Positions 37,547-49,108 of a DNA stretch of 64,000 bases are shown here, in pieces. Location of the stretch: NCBI GenBank assembly GCA_902729315.2, contig LR746267.1:9366924-9430923 (forward strand), in the 5' to 3' direction. A program made the position numbers and the translations under genes. Source of the stretch: Spirodela intermedia. Taxonomy: Eukaryota > Streptophyta > Magnoliopsida > Alismatales > Araceae. Each line of letters begins with the position of its first letter. Within the stretch, counting starts at the first letter, position 1. The notes below the pieces were generated by a model. That model was not told the origin of the DNA, did no database searches, and saw only the letters and a list, made by a program, of their open reading frames with translations.

Positions 37547-39333
37547 TCATTTCCCTTCCTTCTCCATGTCGTCTTTCTCCACGTCGTCCTCCAGGTACCG
37601 CTTCCAGAACCAGTGCTGGCGCCAGACCCGATCGGCCATCTCCTCGATGGGCACGTTCTTGGTCTCCGGGAGGAAGAAGAGGACGAAGGTGGACATGACG
37701 ACGACCCAGCCGGAGAAGAATACGAAGATGCCGAACTTGAAGTGGCACAGCATGGAGAGGAAGGCCTGCGCGATGACGAAGGTGAAGAGCAGGTTCACGC
37801 AGACCGTCACGCTCTGCCCCGCCGACCGGGTCTCGAGCGGGAAGGTCTCGCTGGGGATGAGCCACCCCAGCGGGCCCCAAGACCAGGCGAAGGACGATAC
37901 GAAGGTGCAGACCATCACCACCACCAGCACCGCCCACCCCTTGCCGAGGTCATTCCTCACGTCTGTCACCTTCACCCCCAGCACCACCGCGATCACCACC
38001 TGGGAGAGGAACATCTGCACGCCGGCCTCGAGGAGCAGCGCCCGCCGGCCGACCTTGTCGACGGAGTAGATGGAGACGACCGTGGAGAGGACGTTCACGG
38101 CGCCGGTGATGACGGCGGAGTACAGGGAGGCGTCGCTCTTGAATCCCAGCGTGTTGAATAGCACGGGGGCGTAGAACATGATGGCGTTGATGCCCGTCAA
38201 CTGCTGGAAGATCTGCAGGAGTGTGGCGATGACGAGCGGTGGCCGGTTGCGGCGGCGCAGCAGGTTCCGGAACGGGTGCTTCACCTGCTGGGCGGCGCGA
38301 CTGGCCTCAAGGATCTCCTCGAATTCGGGTTCCACATTCGTGATGCCGCGAATACGGCGGAGCACTGCTTTCCCTTCCTCCAGCCGGCCCCTCTCGATGA
38401 GACTGTTGGGGGTCTCCGTGACGAGCAGAGAGCCCACCGTGAGGAGCAGCGCCGGCACCCCCGCAAGGCCCAGCGACAGCCGCCAACCCCACCCGCCGCG
38501 GATCCTGCGCTCTCGCCCATTTTCCTCCATCACCACCTCAAACCAGAGATGAGCAAACAGTCGTCCGAACTGAGGTTTGTGGACTTACTTGGCGGTGCCA
38601 TAGTTGACAAGGCTGGCGAAGAGGATGCCGATGGTGACGTTGAGCTGGAACAGGATGTTGAGCCCTCCACGGATCCTAGTGGGCGCGACCTCCGACAGAA
38701 ATAGCGGCACCGCCTGTGATAGAAGCTCTCAGCGCCCACACCCGTGCGAGTAAAGCCGATTTTCAAGGAGAAAAAATAGCCAGGAATCACGTTCTCTTCT
38801 TTCATCTCCAGTGGGTGCTGACAGAAGCTCAGTATACGAGCTGAATTGTGTCGTAAAATCTGTGGCCATACCATGTTCATTTGACTTGAAATCATAGGAA
38901 TAATTGTGCGATAATGAACTGCCCCATCCTCCAACCCTATCTCTGATCTCAAGACCGAGCTTAGGAAAAGGATGAACCAATCGTGTTTCGTAATCTGGCT
39001 TGGATTCTCGGGGCTAGTTTTCTAGTTGTTCTGTAGTCGTCATGGGCATTTGGCTGTGTCTCCGGATGCGGCACCCCTCACCCGGAGCATCATTTCGAGG
39101 TTTCAGGTTAGACGGGACACATGGGATGCGTCCGAGCATGGACGATCATCCTGCGGACAGTATTTCAGCCCGTTGTAAATATGACGGCAGCACATACGTC
39201 CCAGCTTACCTGAAGTCAACCTAGAGGTAGAAAGCGAGACGCAGATAGGGCGATAGCGAGATGAGATTGACTGAGATATGTATACAAAAATTTCAGAGAG
39301 AGGGCGAGAGAACGAGAGAGCGAGAGCGAGAGC

Positions 39334-39365
<32 letters not shown>

Positions 39366-40374
39366 CGAAAGCGCAGCAAGGGGTCCACCGCAGTGGCGGA
39401 CAAGACATGGTGGGTAGTGAGGACGCGAAGGGAATGGAGGAGAAGCGTTGGGTGGTGAGTTTAACGAATATATTAGCCTATTTCCTCAGGCGATATGTAG
39501 ATTGGAACCAACGATTTCCACACAGAGGCAGTGGTCTCTCTCATCCCTCCTGGAGCTCTGGACCATTTCGGTCGATATCCTATTCAATGTGGATGCTCTC
39601 ATGGGCGACTTTGCATGGCCCAGTCTCGTCGTCTTCTGCCTCTATCTTCTCTGGACGAGCTGGGATCGCATATGAGAGAGGCCCCTTTTCGGATAATGAC
39701 AGACTTTTCTTGGGTTTATGACGCCATTTCTCCCTCTAACTTTGGTCGAAAACGATGCTTGATGGGTGTGCTTGCGGATGATGGCGTAGTAAATGTGCAA
39801 TCAGATATAATAATGGCGATTATATTGGCTAACCTGATTGGCGAAGCCGACGCCGCACCCAAGGAGGATGCGGCCGGCGATGAGCATGGCGAGGTCCTGA
39901 GCGGCGGCGTTGAGAACGACGCCGACGATGAAGAAGAACCCCGCGATGAGCATGGTGGGCCGGCGGCCCAGCTGCCTTGTGGTGTAGGACGCGAAGAAGG
40001 TTGCGGTGAGCCCGGCGAGGTAGAGCGAGGAGGTGAAGAGCTGCAGGCCCTGGTTGTCGTACTTGCAGTAATTGCTACTGTCGAGGCCGGCCCCTATCTT
40101 CCGGCGGTAGACCACCGGGAAGAACTTCTTCAGGAAGTCGTCCATGGACGTCACCCCACCTGCTCGCCATGGCGAGCGTCAGATTTGATTAAACATCGAA
40201 ATTCGTCACTGGAAGGGGAGAGGAGGGGGTTCCTTCACCTGATACTCCAACGTCGTAACCGAACATGAGGCCGCCGGTGGCGGCCATGAGGCAGGAGACA
40301 ATGACGATGGGCGTGATCTTCGCCTCGAACTGCGTTGCCTCCTGCCCGGACACAGAGAAGCCGGCGGCTGGCAT
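37547..40374 (-). CDS. STP-type monosaccharide/H+ symporter (gene 2)
   Basis: Plasma-membrane hexose/proton symporter, paralogous to the gene at 16591-18504. Exons are 40239-40374, 39834-40159, 38589-38713 and 37547-38504, encoding 514 aa. The start [12 protein letters not shown] leads into [20 protein letters not shown]. Family marks in order are SNYCKYDNQ (lid Cys), [121 protein letters not shown] (second lid Cys) and [11 protein letters not shown]. The first two introns match the positions in gene 1. Intron 3 (84 nt, after the NYGTAK segment) has no counterpart there. Intron 2 is about 1.1 kb and contains a GA tract. Exons are GC-rich. [10 protein letters not shown] recalls the STP7/STP14-like branch, but subgroup assignment is inference. 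Confidence 0.95.
39295..39363 (+). repeat. Interrupted GA microsatellite in STP gene 2 intron 2
   Basis: GAGAGC-type units grade into pure GA at 39334-39362. CT on the gene's sense strand. Confidence 0.93.
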
Positions 40375-40719
40375 GGCTGCAAACTCCCAGTGGATCCCTT
40401 TCTCGAGAAAGAAAAGAATCCGTCCCTTCTGTAGCTTCGTTCGGCGGCGGCCGACAGGAAGAAGAGCAAGTGAAGCAGGAGGCAAAATGAAGAAGCCGAT
40501 CGCGGGCTACCGCTACGTGCAATTATTTATCAGAAACGGAGGACGAGTGAGACTGGATGGGGCCGGGGAGCAGCATTTCCAACCACGTAGGGAGGAGATG
40601 AAGGCCACGAGAGGCTATCTGCACCGCCAATCTTTGGACGGCTGGCCAGTCAACCGACGACTCCGGCGGGAATCTGATGGAGATGGGCTTGGATATGGTT
40701 CTCTATGCTGCAGGATTCT

Positions 40720-40774
<55 letters not shown>

Positions 40775-41280
40775 CCATAGGGAAGAGGACGGTGGGGGAG
40801 GATCACAGCGGGGCAGCCGTCCTCTTCCTCCCCGTCGGGCACAAGGCGCAGATCGATTCGACCAGGACTTCCCCGGGCCGCCGCCTTTGACCGCGACCGA
40901 AACATGGCCGACAGTAAAGGCGAAGGTACAACGTGCGAAAAGGATACGGTATTACACATATAACCCAAAACATATGATATTGTATCTATACCCCCAAACA
41001 TATCATAGTCACCTCGGGACGCTACCACGGAGGACAGCGAGACGCAAATCTGAAACTTTTGAGGGCAATCGTGAAAAACAGAGGAAAAAATATCCCTCTA
41101 CCCGAGTGTGGACTGGGAAGGAGAGAGAAGCGGGGGACGCTGCCGGGAAGACGGGTGTGTCGGGAAGACGCTGTCAGGCCCGTGTGAACACCCTGCCTTC
41201 CCCAGTTTGGCTTATCTCGTGCGAGCTGGACGGCTTGGCTCCACTCAGAGCACGGGGTCATGACGTTTGAAGCCCAGTTC
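40375..41280. other. 5' flank of STP gene 2 and intergenic DNA
   Basis: Contains the presumed leader and promoter of the transporter plus the GA tract at 40727-40772. No further gene is supported. Confidence 0.5.
40727..40772 (+). repeat. (GA)23 microsatellite upstream of STP gene 2
   Basis: A pure 46-nt run about 350 bp upstream of the start codon; CT on the gene's sense strand, so possibly in its promoter or leader. Confidence 0.95.
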
Positions 41281-41283
41281 CTT

Positions 41284-41396
41284 ATTAGAGAGAGAAAGAG
41301 AGATTAGATAGATACGTAGATAGATGCATAGATTGATAGATAGGTAGATTCATGGAGATATAAACAGATAGATGTATAGACAGATTTACATAGACA
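41284..41396 (+). repeat. Degenerate GATA/TAGA tetranucleotide repeat
   Basis: Many AGATAGAT, TAGATAG and ACAGATAG variants in a row, leading into the GA-rich minisatellite to the right. Confidence 0.8.
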
Positions 41397-41409
41397 ACTT
41401 TGGTCACGA

Positions 41410-41464
41410 AACTTGTACTATACCCTGTATAAAGAATCCCGTATGCAGGTGAGAAGCTCTACTA

Positions 41465-41495
<31 letters not shown>

Positions 41496-41713
41496 GTAGA
41501 GTTCATAGCTAGAGAGAGAGATAGAGAGATCGAGATAGAACTTCACTGAACCTTATTGTACCCTGTATAAAGAAACCCGTATGCGGGTGAGAGAGTCCAC
41601 TAGGGAGAGAGAGGGAGAGAGAGAGAGAGAGAGAGAGATAGAACCTCACTAAACCTTACTGTACCCTGTATAAAGAAACCCGAATGCAGGTGAGAGAGTC
41701 TACTAGGGAGAGA

Positions 41714-41760
<47 letters not shown>
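41410..41760 (+). repeat. Three-copy minisatellite with embedded GA tracts
   Basis: The segment TACCCTGTATAAAGAA followed by a CCCG(T/A)ATGC(A/G)GGTGAGA stretch and CTACTAG/CCACTAG recurs at about 41421, 41559 and 41662. Each copy is followed by a GA run of different length (pure GA at 41467-41491; longest run ends near 41759). The conserved part also includes the CTTCACT/CCTCACT and AACCTTA lead-in. Confidence 0.88.
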
Positions 41761-41762
<2 letters not shown>

Positions 41763-41952
41763 TGGAGGGGCTAAAATTTATTGACCGAGTCTGGAACTGT
41801 TCCAGTCATTTTTCTTGTTGACATCAGCCAAGGACATTGTTTAAAGCTTCGAGCGTCTAGAGCTCATCAACTCTCTTGAGCTCTACGAAGGGAGGGAAGG
41901 AAGAAGAGCTGCTCCCAATCTGAGTGAGTTGAGTCGCTACCCTTCGTTCTCT

Positions 41953-43519
41953 TCAGCTGCTCGGAAAAATGCCGCCCTCCCTCAGGTACCCCACAAATCC
42001 GTCGATCAAGGAGGGCCAGGCCCCGTCTGCGTCGTAGTGCGGCGCCACCGGGTCCGCCATCTGCGGGACAAGGAGAGGGAGAGAGGTGGGAGGACCGCCT
42101 AAATAATATAAGATCTTCGAATTATAAATAAGCCCCTCGGGGGGAACCTCGTACCTTTACGAATTCCAGCACCATAGTCCACGTGTCTCTCGAGATTGCC
42201 TTCTCCTGGCGGGCCTGAAAGCACCAGACCAGTTGAGAGCAAAGCACGGTGGCGAGTTGAGAGGAAGCAATCGGAGCCCATTCTGGTTAAGTCGATTATG
42301 TAGACCTTCGTGTTCTTATTTCGGAAGCGAATGAAAGGGCTTTTACCTGTAGGAACAGACACCAGTGGTCAACTAATGGCCAACACTTTTCCGTAAGCAG
42401 TAGCTGCCACATGCCGATGGCTGTGTCTAATGTCATGGACCTTTGACCCTGAACACGAAGACAGAGTGCTGGTCAGGATGTGAATATGGGGAACAAGAAA
42501 GTATACCTTAATCATCTGTGTTTGTCTCATGTCAATCACGAAGCAGTAGACAGGGATTAATGGCTGTTTGGAAGAAATCTCGGCTTGTCCCGAGCCTTGG
42601 TTCCCTCAGTTCCACTCCATGACGTTTGAGTTTTGATGAATTAGTTCTTGATATGATACGACAATCATCGAAATATGTCTTTTTTTTCAGAGGAACTGTT
42701 GAAAGCCCATGGCGGTATAGTCTTTTCCCTTTTCTCCGGCGATTATGATTATTCAAATGAGTTCATATCTTTTTTTTATTACATTAATATTATTTTCCAA
42801 CGAAAATATTCCTGAGAATCCAGACTAAAAGTTAAACAAGTTGCTCTCCTGTTGAATTATTCAAGCAGGCGTTCTAATAAGATTCGGTTTGTCAAGACAC
42901 ACTGAAGAACATACATGACTTGAAATTCAACGAAGAGTGGCGTGAGACTGAATGCAAATATGATGCATAACACGTGAAAACCATACCAAAAATACTAGTC
43001 TCAGACAATACTCATGGGTGTATAACTGGCCATTGGATTTTACCCCATTTTTCTCTGGTTTCAGGTCAATTTTGTGTTGTTCCTGACATCCATCGAAGCA
43101 ATTTTTCACTGAACACTTTCTCGAACGCGATGATGGATGGTGGTCTATACCTACACAAATAACTGGGAGCTTTTTCGTTTTAGACCTTGGATGACTGGGA
43201 AATTATTGCGTACTTATTTTCATCGGATGACTATGCACCGGGTAGGGAGTAAAAGATAGGAAGATCTAACAGTCGACAAAGGTGGTGTCTATGTAGTAGT
43301 TTGGGTTGCCATCTCCCTTAGCTGTGTAAACAAGACATCGTGGATGAGAAACGCCGATGAAAGGAACTCTCTTTCAGGCATCGAAATAATTTCAAAGAAA
43401 TGGTAAAAATAGCAGACAGAAAGTAAAATGATAACATGGACGCAACATTCGAATTTTATTCAAACATAATATCAAATTTCAACCATGCGAACAACGAGAG
43501 TTATTTATTCCATTGAATG

Positions 43520-43585
<66 letters not shown>

Positions 43586-46430
43586 ATAATTTCATACCTC
43601 CTCTTTCGCCCAGTCAAAGGCAAAATTGTATATTACAGAGAATATTTCTGGATAATGAAAAGGACAAAGATGGTCAGTTTCTCATGACAAATCCAATACA
43701 AGTCTTCAATTCTAAATCATGTATTTAAAAAATGTTTTCAGCTTCAATCTTATGCAAATAAGATTGCTTGTTGCCCACTTATGGAGTATTTAACGTACGC
43801 TCATCTTTAAGTTCAGCCCGCAACGATGGTATTTTCTCTCTCAACGTTTCGAGCGAATCAACCCTGCACACAAAACATTTATCTTTCATGAAAATAAACC
43901 ATTTGAGATTTTCGGTGGCAATTCAGCGAATTTACTGCCATGTTCGGAAAAGAGTACTGTCAGCATCTTTAATCGCACCCTAGCGCCTCCAGTCCATCAA
44001 TGAACTCCTGCCGGGAGAATTCACACATGGTGGCAGCTCTCATATGCGAGGACAGAACAAGCTGTAGGAAAGGAAAAGCTCTCATTAACGTGCAGACTTA
44101 CAACATTATTTTACAGAATCCAGAGAACATGCTCAGATGAAGTGAGATCATGCCAAAAGAGGATCTCAAAGGAGCGAATAACATAAATCTCCATCCCATT
44201 TAGTTATCACACAGGCAACATAATAGAGCCCGGCTCGAACCAGAACATAACAAGCTTCATTTCAGCTGGGATCGAGAACTTGGGTTCCCTTCGACCGAAC
44301 TGAGGAACCTCACCGATGCGGACCTTCCCCCATTTCACATTTTGGCATCCAAGAAAAGTATATCCATTGAAGTCCTGATAGGGAAAACATAAATATCCTA
44401 TTAGGGGCAAATTGAAATCTGCCCGCATTGCTTCATTAGTTTTCATCCACTCTCCAGGGAAGACCTCGTATGTGATTGCAGTGAGCAAAGGCATGAGATT
44501 CAAACATCAAAAATCGATGTGAAGTACCACGAAGCTCCAAATATTTTGAATAAGGTTCACGAGATTTGGGTGAACTATGTTAGAAAGCTGAATGGCGCAA
44601 TAGATTCTACGGACATTGGTAAGGAAGACGCGATGATCTGGTTGATATAACATGGATCCAATCTCATTTATTTGAAAAAAAAAGAGATAATAATCAACAT
44701 TTCCATTAAACACAATCTTTTACGGTCATCTGATTTGAAATTCACCGGGTTTTAGTATAGACGTACCATGACAATATCTTGTGGATCTACCTGACAAAAA
44801 AAAAGCATGTTATCAATACCTAAAATCATTGGCGAAAAATGCACCAGATTAACAGAAAAAAATGATATTCTTCAGAATAGCAGGCCAAGATGTGGCAGTC
44901 AGACCTACCAATAATAGAATAATTCTTTTACAATGATTTTAGAAATTAAAAACCTAGCATGTTCCTCCATGTTTCAAATATTTCAAAGAAACAAATATCT
45001 ACAGAAAAAAATCAAAGTTAATTTTTTTATTCCGTAATGTTCTTGGAAACATGCAAAAATAACATGAGCCAGGTTCTGAGAAATTTCCTTGGATATTAGT
45101 TGCATGCAAGAATTTGACTTTCATGTTTATTTACAGAAAAACCTGAGCCTCCTAAAATAATATAAGAATCGTGACTTTTCAGAGGAGGTTACCAGCTTTT
45201 CTACACAAATTTTTAATACAGATTCATAACCTATAAACATTAATAGATTTTAATCACAGTGAATCTATTTATCTCAACGAGTCCAGAATTCCTGAAAGGA
45301 AAAAGAATCATGACTATGAAAAATAATTTATGGAACAAGAACATGAGTTAAAACATGATGCTTTCCTTTTGGAACAAGAAGCTACCTGGAGCTCACGACA
45401 CAGACATTCGATACCATTAGCCAGGATCATATCGACATGAGGTTCTGCAAAAGTTCTCTACGTTAGAAATAAAGTTAAGCATACAGATGTAAAAATTTAC
45501 ACATGTTTATACGTATAGGCTGTGTGTGGTGTTAGTATGAAGAGCCATGAAAACAAATAATAAATAATTAAAGGGGAAATTTTTAAGGTGGTTTTATACC
45601 CTGTGCATACAGAAATAAAGTGTCAATCAGAAATTGAATGTGCACTCTCCTGTCAGTTGTGGTTTCGGAGGAATAAACTTTTCTATCACACATTAGTCTA
45701 CAAATGCTTTCAAGAATCTTAGACAATCCAGTCTCGTGATTGAGACTTTAATTCAGTAGCAAGAAACAAAAAAAAGAATCTAAAACATGCTAAAATAATC
45801 TCACTGTAAGACTAATTAAAATTATCAGAGAACGATATTACAAACAGTTTTCGCTAGAGTTCTATCTTCCTAAAATGAATCATAAATGATGTTAGAATTT
45901 AAACGTTATATTTAAGCTCTTTCTCATGATAACATCACATTTTGAATTACTCGCAATAAACGTAATAAAACGAAATGATTTTTGGTATTTGCGCTGACAA
46001 GATGTCAAGATAATACTATGAATTACGGCCATTCATTAATTATATCATAAGTTCGGGATATACAGTTTTACTTGTGCATGCATAGATCACTGCGCGTTAC
46101 TGCTTTTCTTTAAAGCATATGGATGTTAAGGTTTGGAACATCCACATCATTCCTTAAAGCTTAAGAGACACAGGTTGTTGTTCACTTCCCTACCCGAAGA
46201 AAACTATGAGAATAAAAGTGAAATAACGATCGAAATAGATATGATGACAGTACTGTAGATTAACTGAAATATTCCTAAAGCATTTACACTTGCCTTTGAA
46301 TCGCTGGAAGAGCTGCTCGAGTTTTCTTCGGCGAGCCAATGCCCTGATTTGATCACGGATACAGAAATGATCTAAGGCAGCATTTAGATGCAACTCATGT
46401 TCTATTAATGCTCGAAAACCAACATCATCA
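41953..46430 (-). CDS. DCN1: DCN1-like protein (cullin neddylation ligase), 5' end unresolved
   Basis: Co-E3 that promotes NEDD8 transfer to cullins through a potentiating-neddylation (PONY/DCUN1) domain. Exons: 46294-46430, 45386-45444, 44767-44790, 43979-44061, 43799-43863, 43598-43647, 42347-42448, 42155-42214, 41953-42060. Frames join throughout. The first listed exon carries a UBA-like helix ([16 protein letters not shown]). The PONY domain runs through [100 protein letters not shown] and [17 protein letters not shown], ending FPSS. The third exon is a 24-nt micro-exon (VDPQDIVM). The intron after 46294 has a GCAAGT donor. The first exon with the initiator Met, and the true 5' limit of the 46294-46430 exon, could not be fixed; they should lie between 46431 and about 48300. 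The segment QIFSV before IYNFAF departs from the usual QKFHE/HKFRE. Confidence 0.9.
43525..43578 (+). repeat. (AG)27 microsatellite in a DCN1-like intron
   Basis: A pure 54-nt run just 3' (on the gene's strand) of the exon at 43598-43647; CT on the sense strand. Confidence 0.96.
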
Positions 46431-49108
46431 CTGAGCATGGGATACAACGTCCTATCAGTACCACTGGAGAGTGCGCTATAAGTGCGCACGATTATAAGGC
46501 CAAAAATGCGTACAAATATAAAACAATCCACTAACGCACTAAGGAGAATAAATAAGACGAATCAAGAAACCTTAATCTAACCAAATAAATTCCTAGTTCA
46601 TTGAATGGGGAAACTTCTGAATGCATTTTCGCCATTGAAACTCGATTTCACCATGAGGTGATATCCCGATATACAACTTTAATATATTAAAGGAGACCTG
46701 AACTAGTCCAGTAACAAGCTAATGTAAACTTTAATAGATTAATGCCTTTAAAGACAGAAAGTATTTGATAAAGTACCCAAACTTTGCTGACATAAGGGAT
46801 CGCAAACGTTGTCACAACAGGGACGAAGTAAGCCAATGGATAAACACTGCAATCTGAGTCATTAGTAAAGCCCATGGATCCAGAATTGAACCCTAAAAGA
46901 GAGGTCAGGGTCATATCATATCTTTTTTATGCAAAGAGATGTTTGATAACTTATCCAATTTTCTCAACTCTTCAATGTGGCTGTATGTAAACCTAGAAAG
47001 AAGGAGATGGTGAATAAAAACTGCCAACGTCTTAGCAGTGTGGAAAACTCGGGCATCATTTGTTGCTGGGTAAAACTTACCCTGAGAAATCAGTTGACTT
47101 TCTTTACATATCACCATTTCCATAAGATCTTTGAGAACACAATTAGGAGGCATTTTTTTAGAACGTGGGCGCCACAAATACGCATTGAACGAGGGAAAAT
47201 ATGTGAATCTAGAAGACTTGATCAGTGAACCTATGACAAAGATAAAACCCCCTGTGCAGCTATTCATTGGAGACTAAAATCCCAAGACTGTGGACTAAAG
47301 TACGATGTCAAAGCCCTCAAGATCAAAGAATAAAAACCTTCCACATTATATCATATCGACGTGCCCTATGAATCTCGTCGAGTTATTCTTTATATGGTGT
47401 TGGTCAGAGCTTGCCTATAAAGGCTCTAGATGTGACTAGCTTCGGAAATCTTCTTTGTTGTTATATATTTGACCAGTTCATCGATAGTAATATCATCAGA
47501 AGAGGAGTGAAATAGTGACTAAAGGAAGCCTATGCACTATCTTCTTCTACGGTTTGACATGGAAATCCGTTACTCCTGAGAGAAGTTTTGGAATTTACTG
47601 AATTTTTGTCAATTCTAAAAGCCATTGTCTTAAAGAAAAAGCCGCGCCATCCATTTCTGTCCTGATATAGGAACCATCTAGATATGCTAGTCAGCATCAG
47701 GCAGCCCAGCTTCTACGCGTGCAGCAAAATCAAGGACATTTTAGAGACAAGAAAAGACGTGATTTTCGCAAGATCACATTCTATTCATGAATCATTCACA
47801 TTAAGAAAGTTAACCACTTCCTTGGTCTATTCATTAAGGTAGAATTGCACAGAGGCGTGGTGAGGGATATTACTTCGATCCAGTTAATCGCATGGATTTT
47901 GAGACTTCTCCACGCCGCTTCTTGGTCAATCTAGTCTGCATAAAGAATGGCAGCGGTGGTCACCCAAAAAAAGTCTACGAAAAAAGAAATAAACAAGCGA
48001 CTTAATGACAAAGCCGCAGCACGAGGGCCAAGAAGAAAGAGAGAGGATGTATCTTTATCAAGATTTTCAAGAAACGGAACGATGAAGCTTACGGAGGAAA
48101 AATGAAACATCAAAAATCATTACAGGCAAAAGAAACAGCATGAACAGCTTGTGTGCATCAAGAATAGACGATAGTTGGAAGATATTTTGGTACATACGGT
48201 AACCATCCTTAGCTCCTGGGCTTGAACAGCCGAATTCTGTAAGAACAGCGCCCACGCTGGACACAGAGAGGGAGAGCCACCTCCCGCTCGCGGTCTCCGG
48301 TTTTTAAATCTTTTCTACATGGGACGTACAAAACTACTAATTTCTGAAAACTATTGTCTTTATACCCTTAAAAATATTGTCTTTCTCCCGATCGCGGCGT
48401 CAAGAATATTGTCTTTTATACTCATTGGGCGGCGCATGACCTTGGGCCCCAATTGGGCCATTTACACCGGGGATTGAGATGACGACGGTTGGTGAGCTGG
48501 CATGCCACGTGGCAGACCCAAAAAAGAAGGGGGGGGCTGCTTTTGCTCGGTCCCACCAGAAGGCCGTTACTCTAACAGGATTTTTTTAAATTTTTGAATC
48601 CCTAACAATCGCCGCGCCTCCATGACGTTACGAGGAAGAAACGCCGGCGTTGCTCAGTCGGCAGACTGAAAATATAAATCCTCCCCTAGCTCGCGCCCGC
48701 GCAGTCTCCTGACGGCGAGACTCTCTCTATCTCTCTCTCTCTCTAGCTGATAACTGTCTTCTTGTTTATTAGCTTTCTCTGGTGACTCGGAATTTGGCGT
48801 GTGGGTATTTTACTGTTTCTCCTCCGTTGGCGCGCCATCGATATTCAAAGCTACCTCTGATTTCCAGAATCAAGGGTGTTTGCTGAGGAATTGAAGACGG
48901 ATTTTTGGTATAATCTTGAGAGAATATTAGATCTGGCTTATGATTTTTTGATATGTTGGGTACTAATTGTGCAACTCTTTGTTTTTCCGTTTGTGTCCAA
49001 CAAAGGGCTCCGCTGCTGGAAGGATTTAGGGGGGTATTTTCTCGGTATCCTCACTGAAGGAAGTTCCTTTGATGCTCCGTCGAGTGGAGACTCAGTCGAG
49101 GATCGGGG
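46431..49108. other. 5' region of the DCN1-like gene, divergent promoter, and leader of the coiled-coil gene
   Basis: The left part should hold the missing first exon(s) of the DCN1-like gene. Short minus-strand frames are present, but none shows a recognisable UBA start. The right part (about 48480-49108) is the upstream region of the coiled-coil gene, with a CT run at 48721-48744. Confidence 0.5.
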
